From an uncultured Bacteroidia bacterium (GTDB lineage: Bacteria > Bacteroidota > Bacteroidia > Bacteroidales > F082): a stretch of DNA of 64,000 bases. Position numbers and translations under genes: made by a program. Positions 49,937 to 58,500 of this stretch are shown one piece after another. The stretch is taken from contig CACZZO010000003.1 in assembly GCA_902785755.1 (NCBI GenBank), positions 124,001-188,000 of the forward strand, given 5' to 3'. The stretch's first letter is position 1, and every line of letters starts with the position of its first letter. The notes beneath the pieces were generated by a model. That model saw only the letters and a program-made list of their open reading frames with translations. It made no database searches and was not told where the DNA came from.

Positions 49937-50164
49937 TCATTCTCGCGTCTCGTAACAATCGTTCAAGAAATCATGCTCCATCACCTCGGAAATGAGCATC
50001 AACTGATCGATGCTAATGCTTTTCCGGGCAAACAACTTATAAATGTTTGACCTTTCGCAATATATGGACTTGGCTAACCATGAAGCACTCCTCCCCTGAT
50101 GCTCCAGCTCCTGCTGAATCATGTTTCCGAAATGCAAATCCTTCTTGAAAGAAAACGCAGCCAT
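49937..50164 (-). CDS. Small XRE-like helix-turn-helix protein, copy 2
   Basis: 75 residues from the ATG at 50162-50164; a start 12 codons upstream is rejected because it would overlap the SPFH gene. The core IQQELEHQGRSASWLAKSIYCERSNIYKLFARKSISIDQLMLISEVMEHDFLNDC is clearly paralogous to copy 1. It lies 7 bases after the SPFH gene and 3 before the TPR/HTH gene. It probably works with the TPR/HTH protein. Confidence 0.83.
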   Translation of the reverse strand: MAAFSFKKDLHFGNMIQQELEHQGRSASWLAKSIYCERSNIYKLFARKSISIDQLMLISEVMEHDFLNDCYETRE

Positions 50165-50171
50165 CGATGCC

Positions 50172-51128
50172 TTATTTTGCAAACATATCCTTGATGCCAC
50201 CCAAGGAACCGAGCAAGTTGGATGCCTCGTAAGGCAGATAGACCGTCTTATTCTGCTGACCGCCAGCCACTTCCTTCAAGGTCTCGATGTATTTCACGGC
50301 GAGGAGGTAGTTCACGGGGTCGGCACCACGGTCTGACACGGCATCGGCTATGTTGCGGATGGCCGTGGCCTCGGCTTCGGCTTGCAGCACCTTAGCCTTG
50401 GCCTCGCCTTCGGCCTTCAGGATGTTGGCCTGTTTCTCAGCCTCAGCCGCATTGATTTCGGCCTGCTTCTCACCTTCGGAGTTCAAGATTTGGGCTTGCT
50501 TCTCACCCTCTGCCTTCAAGATTTCGGCACGACGGTTGCGCTCGGCCTGCATTTGGAGTTCCATGGTGCGACGAATGCTTTCGGGAGGCGTAATATCTTG
50601 CAACTCAACACGATTGACTTTCACACCCCATTTGTTGGTGGCATCGTCGAGCACATTGCGGAGCTTCGAGTTGATGGTGTCGCGCGAGGTGAGGGTTTCG
50701 TCAAGTTCCATCTCACCGACCACATTACGAAGCGTGGTTTGGGTCAATTTTTCTATGGCCACTGGCAGGTTTTGGATTTCGTAGACAGCCTTCATCGGGT
50801 CGACGATTTGGAAATAGAGCAGTGCGTTGATTTCGGTCATCACATTATCTTTGGTGATAACACTCTGTTTGTCAAAGTCATACACCTGCTCACGCATATC
50901 AATACGCGAGGTGCGGGATATACCGCCATTCTGACGGCGGACGATGGTTTCCTTGGCCTGCTCCACAATGGGCAGGATGACATTGATGCCAGCGTTCAAT
51001 GTGCGATTGTACTTGCCGAGACGTTCGACAATCATGGTTTCCGACTGGGAAACGATTTTGATGCCCCGAAGGATGTAAATCACGACGAGTGCGACTAAAA
51101 CGATCAATACGACATTAGTAATGCTCAT
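50172..51128 (-). CDS. SPFH/Band 7 family protein (stomatin/paraslipin-like)
   Basis: 318 residues. N-terminal membrane helix (residues 4-23), then the SPFH domain (VSQSETMIVERLGKYNRTLNAGINVILP, RIDMREQVYDFDKQSVITKDNV, ALLYFQIVDPMKAVYEI), then an Ala/Glu/Lys-rich coiled coil with heptad-like repeats (ILKAEGEKQAQILNSEGEKQAEINAAEAEKQAN split over about 40 residues). Such proteins form large membrane microdomain assemblies and often pair with NfeD, as here (four-base overlap with the gene upstream). Close to E. coli QmcA in layout. Confidence 0.92.
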   Translation of the reverse strand: MSITNVVLIVLVALVVIYILRGIKIVSQSETMIVERLGKYNRTLNAGINVILPIVEQAKETIVRRQNGGISRTSRIDMREQVYDFDKQSVITKDNVMTEINALLYFQIVDPMKAVYEIQNLPVAIEKLTQTTLRNVVGEMELDETLTSRDTINSKLRNVLDDATNKWGVKVNRVELQDITPPESIRRTMELQMQAERNRRAEILKAEGEKQAQILNSEGEKQAEINAAEAEKQANILKAEGEAKAKVLQAEAEATAIRNIADAVSDRGADPVNYLLAVKYIETLKEVAGGQQNKTVYLPYEASNLLGSLGGIKDMFAK

Positions 51129-51568
51129 GGTTCTATTTTTTTTACGGTTACTATTATGCTGTCAAGTTTTACGATTTCGACCGATTGACCTTTCTCGATG
51201 ACTGAGTCGTCTTCGGAAACCGCTTTCCAGTCGTCGCCATCGATGGCCACGCGGCCTGTATGTTGCTCTGCATCAATGCGTTCAGACACAACACCTCTCC
51301 TTCCGATGATGGCTTCGGCATTGGTTTTCACGTCTTTTGACTTTTTCTCAAGAAAACGAATGACGACAGGGCGCAAGAAGATGAAGGTCAGCAACGAGAC
51401 AACGGCAAAAATGACGATTTGCCATGTAACGCTTTCCAACCCCAATCCAGCAGCAAGGGCGGCAAAACCCGCACCGATAGCGAAGCAAATGACCCCAAAA
51501 CCTGAAGTGGCGATTTCGAGGATAACCAATACAATGGCGGCAATGAGCCAAATTTGATAGACTTCCAT
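51125..51568 (-). CDS. NfeD family membrane protein
   Basis: 147 residues from the ATG at 51566-51568; an upstream start is rejected because the region holds the -7 box. Three to four helices at the N-terminus (IWLIAAIVLVILEIATSGFG onward) and a C-terminal OB-fold (IGRRGVVSERIDAEQHTGRVAIDGDDW, GQSVEIVKLDSIIVTV). NfeD proteins partner SPFH proteins; the overlap ATGA with the next gene couples the two. Confidence 0.9.
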   Translation of the reverse strand: MEVYQIWLIAAIVLVILEIATSGFGVICFAIGAGFAALAAGLGLESVTWQIVIFAVVSLLTFIFLRPVVIRFLEKKSKDVKTNAEAIIGRRGVVSERIDAEQHTGRVAIDGDDWKAVSEDDSVIEKGQSVEIVKLDSIIVTVKKIEP

Positions 51569-51588
51569 ATTTTTCGCTTTTGAACTTG

Positions 51589-51596
51589 CAAATATA
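51589..51596 (-). promoter_or_regulatory. -7 box of the NfeD-SPFH operon
   Basis: TATATTTG on the minus strand, 21 bases before the NfeD ATG. Confidence 0.7.
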
Positions 51597-51643
51597 GACT
51601 TTTTCATTGAGAAAGCACTTTTTTTGATGGCCAAAACCGTTTT

Positions 51644-51675
51644 TTTGCGATAAAATGAAAATATTGGTATTTTTG
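51644..51675 (+). promoter_or_regulatory. Promoter of the zeta-toxin-like pair
   Basis: TTTG at 51644-51647, 20-base spacer, TATTTTTG at 51668-51675. The only promoter seen ahead of the pair and the rhamnosidase gene. Confidence 0.75.
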
Positions 51676-51703
51676 CGGCATAAAACTTTAAATGTTAGGT
51701 GTT

Positions 51704-51961
51704 ATGAGCGCAGCCGAACAAGCGATGAATTATGATTTGGCCATCGACATTATCAACTTGATGAGAATGTTGGCTAGCAAACAAAAAGAAAAAGCCACAA
51801 CAGAAGAAGCTCGCAAGGCTTGGGATGAGAAAATTGATATGTATTGCTACGAAGAAGGGGTATTGACAGGCAGGAACGGTAACGAAAAAGCCCGTGCCTC
51901 ATTATATGACAAGGTTTTCAATCTTTATTCTCCCCAGTTAAAAAATGCCTATGCAGATTGA
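51704..51961 (+). CDS. Small protein, putative antitoxin to the zeta-like kinase
   Basis: 85 residues from the ATG at 51704 (89 if the ATG at 51692 is used). Helical and charged (AIDIINLMRMLASKQKEKAT, EEARKAWDEKIDMYCYEEGVL), no known domain. It overlaps the zeta-like gene by 17 bases, the usual layout of an antitoxin-toxin pair. It does not resemble epsilon antitoxin closely, so the role is inferred from position. Confidence 0.65.
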   Translation: MSAAEQAMNYDLAIDIINLMRMLASKQKEKATTEEARKAWDEKIDMYCYEEGVLTGRNGNEKARASLYDKVFNLYSPQLKNAYAD

Positions 51962-52796
51962 CGAAGTTCTGAAGATTTTCCACGAGAAAAAAGAGGAATA
52001 TCTTCGTGAAATAACTTCCGACAACCATCCTTTTGGAATATTATTAGGTGGTCAGGGGGCTGTCGGCAAGGGGCAATTAAACCTTTGGGCAGAGCGGCTC
52101 TATCCTGAAAACACTTTCCTTGCCATCAATGGCGACAACTATAGGATTTGGCATCCCAACTTCAATGAACTCAGAAAAGATGTGTGGAACTACTCGAAGG
52201 AGACACAAGTCTTTTCAAATGTGTTCACAGAAGAGCTTATCCAAGAGGCTATTAGCCATCGGTTCAGTTTTGTGGTGGAAGGCACCATGCGAACTGCTAA
52301 CATCCCGCTTAAAACTGCCGAAAAACTCCGTTCCTATGGTTTCCAAACCGCTGCCTTTGCCATTGCAGCTTGCAAGGAGTTCTCACTGCTGAACGCCTTC
52401 GTCCGTTATTACAAAGAAGTGCAAACCAAGGGCTTTGGCCGCATGATTGATATTGAATCCCACAATAGTGCGGTTGAAGGACTTCCAAAATCGTTGGATA
52501 TATTGTACACAGAAAAGTCCGTGGATAGGATATGCCTTTTTGATTGTTTCGCCAACAACCTTATTGCTGACTATCAGCTTTCAAATGGGGATTGGAATTG
52601 CCAGACACTTCCATCGGTCATCGTCTTGACTGCCAGAGAAAAGCAATTGCATGACACAGAAGCCGTTGAAAATCTATTGGAAGAAAGTAGAAAAGTTTTG
52701 GAACAATTGAAAGATGAAGGGATAACGGAACTGATGCAAAGTGCATACGATGATTTATTCAGTAAAACCACAATTCCTTCCTTAACATTCCAATAA
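51945..52796 (+). CDS. Zeta-toxin family kinase
   Basis: 283 residues. A P-loop GGQGAVGKGQLN lies at about residues 32-43; the Lys of the Walker A is kept but the following Ser/Thr is Gly. Next come INGDNYRIWHPNF, matching the zeta-toxin aspartate and arginine region, and FSFVVEGTMRTANIP, the second conserved block. Classical zeta toxins phosphorylate UDP-N-acetylglucosamine and poison wall synthesis; other family members do not. The start may instead be the ATG at 51951. It lies 11 bases before the rhamnosidase gene. Confidence 0.8.
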   Translation: MPMQIDEVLKIFHEKKEEYLREITSDNHPFGILLGGQGAVGKGQLNLWAERLYPENTFLAINGDNYRIWHPNFNELRKDVWNYSKETQVFSNVFTEELIQEAISHRFSFVVEGTMRTANIPLKTAEKLRSYGFQTAAFAIAACKEFSLLNAFVRYYKEVQTKGFGRMIDIESHNSAVEGLPKSLDILYTEKSVDRICLFDCFANNLIADYQLSNGDWNCQTLPSVIVLTAREKQLHDTEAVENLLEESRKVLEQLKDEGITELMQSAYDDLFSKTTIPSLTFQ

Positions 52797-52807
52797 ACAA
52801 TTGAATC

Positions 52808-55543
52808 ATGCAACGCATCACTTTACTCATTTTGACATTCATCGCCCTTGCTTCATGCACAAGCAACAACTTGAACATCAGCATCATAAGCCCCAATGTA
52901 GAGCAACAATTCCACGAACAGCCCTTGGCCACAGCAGTGCCTCGCTTCAGTTGGAAGTATGAAACTACTGAAAGTGAAGTAGTCCAACAAAACTACCGAA
53001 TCATCGTGGCCTCAACAATGGAAAATGCCCAAAAAGGCATCGGCGACCTATGGGATTCAGGCGTGGTTCCTTCAAGCCAAATGCTTTACATCCCTTACGC
53101 AGGCAAGGAACTGAAAAGCCGCGACAAGGCTTTTTGGAAAGTCATCACAACGGTAACGGCCAAAGGTGGAAAGAAAGCCAAGGTTGAAAGCGAATTCAAG
53201 TCGTTTGAAATCAGTCTGTTGAATCAAGAGGATTGGCAAGCCAAATGGATTGGACATGATTTTGAGGATGATATTTTGGTGGGACATACACGAATTGCAG
53301 CGCGTTATCTTCGCAAGGAGTTTGCACTGCAAGGCGAAGTTGCCGAGGCAAGGCTGTACGTCAGCGGTATGGGGCAATATAGTGCCTATCTGAATGGCAT
53401 CGAAATCGCACCCGATGAACTGCTGAAACCCACCCTTTCTTGGTTTCCTAAGCGCGTATATTTCAACACTTTTGATGTCACAAAGATGCTCAATGAAGGT
53501 GAAAACGCCATCGGAATCATTCTCGTTGGCGGTCGCTACTCGGCCATCCGCCACGACCTCAATAGTCCCAACGGCTGGGACGGGTCTGAGCATGTGCCGC
53601 ATTTCGGTACACCTCGCCTCATCCTTCAGTTGGAAGTGACCTACAAGGACGGTCACAAAGAACTGATTGTCAGCGATGAAACATGGAAAATCACCAACCA
53701 AGGCCCCATTCGCACCGCCAATGAATATGACGGCGAAACTTACGACGAGAATTTTGAACTTGGCAACTGGAATAAAGCAGGTTACGATGATTCCGTTTGG
53801 CTCCAAGCCGAATTAGTCGAAGCTCCCGAAGGCCAACTCAGTGCCCAACCCAATCCGAACATCACCGTCATGGAAAAACTGAAACCTATTAGCCTGTTCC
53901 AAAAAGGCGACAAATGGTATTTGGACATGGGCCAAAACATGGTCGGCTTCATTAATATAAAGGTGCGCGGACAGCAACAAGGCGACATCATCACCCTACG
54001 TTTTGCTGAACTCCTAACACCTGACAGCCTGCTCTACACCGCCAACCTACGCGGCGCGGAATGTACCGACCGCTACATCGTCGCCAACAACTCTCAACTC
54101 TCAACTCTCAATTCTCAACTACAATGGCATCCCATGTTCGTCTACCACGGCTTCCGCTACGTCGAAATCACTGGCCTACGCGAAATGCCTAATTTGGATG
54201 ATTTTGAGGGCTGGGTGATTTACGACGAAATGCCCATCACAGGCTCGTTTGAAACCTCGAATGAAATTATTAACGCGGTGTATCACAATGCTTTTTGGGG
54301 CATTCGTGGCAACTACCGCTCCATGCCCACCGACTGCCCGCAACGCGACGAGCGCATGGGCTGGACCGGCGACCGCACCACGGGCAACTACGGCGAGTCG
54401 TATATCTTCAACAACCACCAACTTTACTCCAAATGGCTCACCGATGCCGAAGACAGCCAATGGGACAACGGCTCACTTCCCAACGTCATTCCTCCCTATT
54501 GGCGCGGCTACACCGACAACATGACTTGGCCTGGATGTGTCGTCACCGTGGCCGACATGCTCTACACACGTTTCGGCGACCTTGAACCCTTTCGACAACA
54601 TTACAACGCCCTGAAAAAGTGGATGCTCCACATGAAAAACGACTACATGAAAGGTGGCCTCATGCCCCGCGACACCTACGGCGACTGGTGTATGCCGCCT
54701 GAGTCATTGGAAATGATTCACTCCAACGACCCCAACCGAATCACTTCAGCTACAGTAATCTCCACGCCTTTTTACTGCCACCTTTGCGGAAAAATGGCCA
54801 AGTTTGCTGAAATCCTTGGTTTTAAGGAAGATGCGTCCTTCTTCCAACAAGAAATCACCACCTCCACCGTGGCCTTCAACGACAAGTATTTCAACCGCGT
54901 AACGGGCATTTACGCCAACAACACAGTAACGGCCAACATCCTACCATTATGGTTTGGCATGGTGCCTATGGGCCTGGAAAACAAAGTCGTGCAAAGCATT
55001 GTGAACAAGACCGAAAACGAATGTGGCGGCCATGTCTCGACGGGTGTCATAGGCATCCAGCAACTCATGCGTGCCTTAACGGAATATGGCCACGGCGACT
55101 TGGCTCTCAAAATTGCCTCCAACGACACCTATCCGAGTTGGGGCTACATGGTGCGCAATGGCGCGACCACCATTTGGGAACTCTGGAACGGCAACACCGC
55201 CGATCCCGCCATGAACTCAGGCAACCATGTCATGCTCCTCGGCGACCTCATCCTTTGGGAATATGAATACCTTGGTGGCATCCGCGCCTTGGAACCCGGC
55301 TACAGCAAAATACTTTTGAAGCCTTATCCCATCGAGGGTCTGAACTTTGTGAACTGCTCCTACAACTCCGTTTCAGGCCGCATCGAAAGCAACTGGAAAT
55401 GCGAAGGCAATCGTTTTGAATGGGACATAACCATCCCAGCCAATACGACAGCTGAAATACAAATGCCCACTGCCGATGGCTATCAATCAGCCATTTACGG
55501 CAGCGGGCATTACCACTTGAGTTCAACACTCCTAGCCGATTAA
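52808..55543 (+). CDS. Alpha-L-rhamnosidase, GH78, lipoprotein
   Basis: 911 residues. Lipobox ALASC (Cys at 17). N-terminal beta domains (to about 150), the rhamnosidase N domain (RYLRKEFAL..ARLYVSGMGQYSAYLNG), then the (alpha/alpha)6 barrel with the family motif PTDCPQRDERMGWTGDRTTG holding the catalytic-region acids, and GATTIWELWNG near the end of the barrel. It cuts rhamnose from plant glycans or glycosides at the cell surface or periplasm. No SusC/SusD pair is in the window. About residue 427 sits an in-frame heptamer-repeat insert. Its stop overlaps that of the convergent glycogen gene by three to four bases. Confidence 0.93.
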   Translation: MQRITLLILTFIALASCTSNNLNISIISPNVEQQFHEQPLATAVPRFSWKYETTESEVVQQNYRIIVASTMENAQKGIGDLWDSGVVPSSQMLYIPYAGKELKSRDKAFWKVITTVTAKGGKKAKVESEFKSFEISLLNQEDWQAKWIGHDFEDDILVGHTRIAARYLRKEFALQGEVAEARLYVSGMGQYSAYLNGIEIAPDELLKPTLSWFPKRVYFNTFDVTKMLNEGENAIGIILVGGRYSAIRHDLNSPNGWDGSEHVPHFGTPRLILQLEVTYKDGHKELIVSDETWKITNQGPIRTANEYDGETYDENFELGNWNKAGYDDSVWLQAELVEAPEGQLSAQPNPNITVMEKLKPISLFQKGDKWYLDMGQNMVGFINIKVRGQQQGDIITLRFAELLTPDSLLYTANLRGAECTDRYIVANNSQLSTLNSQLQWHPMFVYHGFRYVEITGLREMPNLDDFEGWVIYDEMPITGSFETSNEIINAVYHNAFWGIRGNYRSMPTDCPQRDERMGWTGDRTTGNYGESYIFNNHQLYSKWLTDAEDSQWDNGSLPNVIPPYWRGYTDNMTWPGCVVTVADMLYTRFGDLEPFRQHYNALKKWMLHMKNDYMKGGLMPRDTYGDWCMPPESLEMIHSNDPNRITSATVISTPFYCHLCGKMAKFAEILGFKEDASFFQQEITTSTVAFNDKYFNRVTGIYANNTVTANILPLWFGMVPMGLENKVVQSIVNKTENECGGHVSTGVIGIQQLMRALTEYGHGDLALKIASNDTYPSWGYMVRNGATTIWELWNGNTADPAMNSGNHVMLLGDLILWEYEYLGGIRALEPGYSKILLKPYPIEGLNFVNCSYNSVSGRIESNWKCEGNRFEWDITIPANTTAEIQMPTADGYQSAIYGSGHYHLSSTLLAD
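54089..54120 (+). repeat. AACTCTC heptamer array inside the rhamnosidase gene
   Basis: About 4.5 units with one changed base, translated NSQLSTLNSQL. Same family as the four NRPS arrays. Confidence 0.8.
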
Positions 55544-58500
55544 ATCCACTTCACCAACGGGAAGTCCTGACGGTGAGGCAGCATCGGATTGGTCGGATAG
55601 ACGCGGAAGGTGAAATTGTACACACCGGCGCGGGTAATCGGCACCTTAATATAATACTTCACCCAGCCGTCTCCCGAGTCGACGAGTTTCATCTTTTCGA
55701 CAGAGGCAATCTCATTCACAGCTTCGTTGTTCTTCTTGCCGAAAAGCAACTCGATGGCCAAATCGCCCGGCTCAAGGTCTGGAGTGAGCAAGGTGATTTC
55801 TGCAACAAACTGTTCGCCAAAGGTCAGCGGGCGCACATTGGTGTCAGGCAGCATCAGCGACTTCACCTCCACCTTGTCCCAATTAGCACGAATGTGGTTC
55901 TTCCACGCATTGATTTCAAAGGCCTTTTGGTAACGGTTGGCCCTCATCCAATTGGTGCGTTCAATCAGTTTGTTGTAATACTGGTTGAAGTAATCGTCCA
56001 TCATGCGTTTCATCGTGAAGCGAGGCGAAATCTCGTTGAGGCACTTCTTCATTGCCGCCACCCAACCTGTGGGGATTTCCTGAACATTGCGAGCGTAATA
56101 GAGCGGAACAATCTCATTCTCAAGCGTGTTGTAAATCGTTTCGGCATCCATTTCGTCCTGATAACGTTGGTCTTGGTAGGTGCGTTTCTCCTGAATGGCC
56201 CAGCCTGCATCGGGACGATAGCCCTCGGCCCACCAGCCATCAAGGACGGAGAAGTTGAGCACACCATTCATCACGGCCTTTTCGCCACTCGTGCCAGAGG
56301 CTTCCAAGGGGCGCGTCGGGGTGTTGAGCCACACATCCACGCCACTCGTCAGGCGGGCACCGAGTTCCATATCATAATTGCTGACAAACAGAATCTTACC
56401 GATGAACTCAGGACGGCGCGAAATATCGATAATCATCTTAATCAGGTCTTGACCGGCCTTGTCGTTGGGGTGAGCCTTGCCTGCAAACAAGAAGATGACG
56501 GGGCGTTTCGGGTCGTTGACCAACTGCGACAGGCGCTCCAAGTTGCCAAATAGCAGATGGGCACGCTTGTAGGTGGCAAAACGACGGGCAAAGCCAACAA
56601 TCAAAGCGTTCTCGTTCAAATTGTTGACCGTCTGCATAATCAGTTTCGGGCTTTCCTGACGCTGGCGCATGTCCTCCTTGATTTTTTCGGAAAGGTAGGC
56701 AACTAATTCATGCTTCAACTGCCTGCGGATGTCCCAAATGGCCGCATCCGGCACATCGTTGATTTGTTTCCACATATTCACATCCGACTGATGGTCAATG
56801 TAATCAGGGCCGAAAGTCAACTTATAAAGGCGTTGCCACAGGCGATTGCTCCACGTGGGCAGATGCACTCCGTTGGTGACATGACCAATATGGTTTTCCT
56901 CGGCGAAATAGCCCGGCCACAAGGATTGGAACATCTCGCGCGACACGCGACCGTGAATCTTGCTCACGCCGTTCACCTCTTGGCTAAGGTTGGTGGCAAG
57001 CACACTCATCGAGAACTTCTCATTCGGGTCTTTCGGGTTGAAACGACCCAAGCCCATGAAGCGTTCCCAACTGATATTCATGCGGTTGGCATAATGAGGC
57101 ATATACATACGGATGAGGTGTTCCTCAAAGGCATCGTGACCCGCAGGCACGGGCGTGTGCGTCGTGAACAAGGTGGAAGCCCTGACCAGCTCCAAAGCGA
57201 CATCAAAGTCGAGATTGTGTTTGTTGATGTAAACGCGCAGGCGCTCCAAGCCGCTGAAGGCCGCGTGACCCTCGTTGCAGTGGTAGATTGTGGGTTTCAG
57301 GCCGATGGCTTCGAGCAAGCGAATACCACCCACTCCGAGGAACATCTCCTGCTTGATGCGCATTTCGCTGTCGCCGCCATAGAGCCGGCTCGTGATGCCA
57401 CGGTCATCCTGCGAGTTTTCCTCAATGTCGGTATCAAGCAGATACAGCCCTACCCTACCCACATTGACGCGCCATGCCTTGGCAAATACCGAGCGACCCG
57501 GGAAAGCGATGCTCACCTTCACCCATTCGCCATTTTCGTTGAGTACGGGCTGGAGCGGCAGTTGCGAGAACTTTTGAGGGATGTAGTCGGCCCTTTGTTC
57601 ACCCGAAACGGTGATTTCCTGAGCGAAGTATCCATGACGGTATAACAGACCGATTCCCACCATGTTAGCATTGGAATCGGAGGCTTGTTTCATGTAATCG
57701 CCAGCCAAAATTCCAAGGCCGCCAGAATAAATCTTCAGGCTCTTCATCAGGCCGTATTCCATGCTGAAATAAGCAATCATGTCCTTGCTTGGGCAAGGTT
57801 GGGCCATGTATTGCTTGAACTGGTCGTAAACCTTATTCAGGCGTTCAATAAAATCCTCATTGTCCTCCAAATCCTTGATTTGCTCCAACGTGAGGCCTCC
57901 CATCAGCGCAACGGGGTTCTGCTCAGTGGCCTTCCAAGCCTCTGGGTCAATGGACTCAAAGAGTTCGATGGCATCCACATTCCAACTCCACCAGATGTTG
58001 CGCGAAAGTTCCTCAAGTTTCTGCATTTCAGGGGAATAAATAGGCTTCACCAACACCTTCTTCCAACTCGGCGAATCGTTCTTTTGGTAAGCCACCTCGT
58101 GCATCATGTCGGCGTAAGGCACAGGCTCCATCATGTAATGACGGCCTCCTGACTTCTCAAGAGCCACATCCCAAGCCTTTTGATAATTGACAATCAGGTC
58201 TTTCCAAAGCAGTTTTTCGGCCACCTGCAAAGCAGCTTCCGAAATTTCTGTCATGCCTTTTTCTGTCAAATTCAGGAAACGGCGTATCGAAGAAACAATT
58301 TCGTCAATCACCTTATTAGCATCTCCTTCCTGACGCGGCACCACGGTCACGGCCTCATTGCCTGCAAAATTTTGTTGCACGAATTTGCCGAAGCCGGAAA
58401 CATCCGAGGTCAAAGTCGGAATGCCCATCGAAACGCTTTCAAGCGGCGTGTAGCCCCACGGCTCGTAATAGGACGGGAACACCGAGAAATCGAAAGCGGC

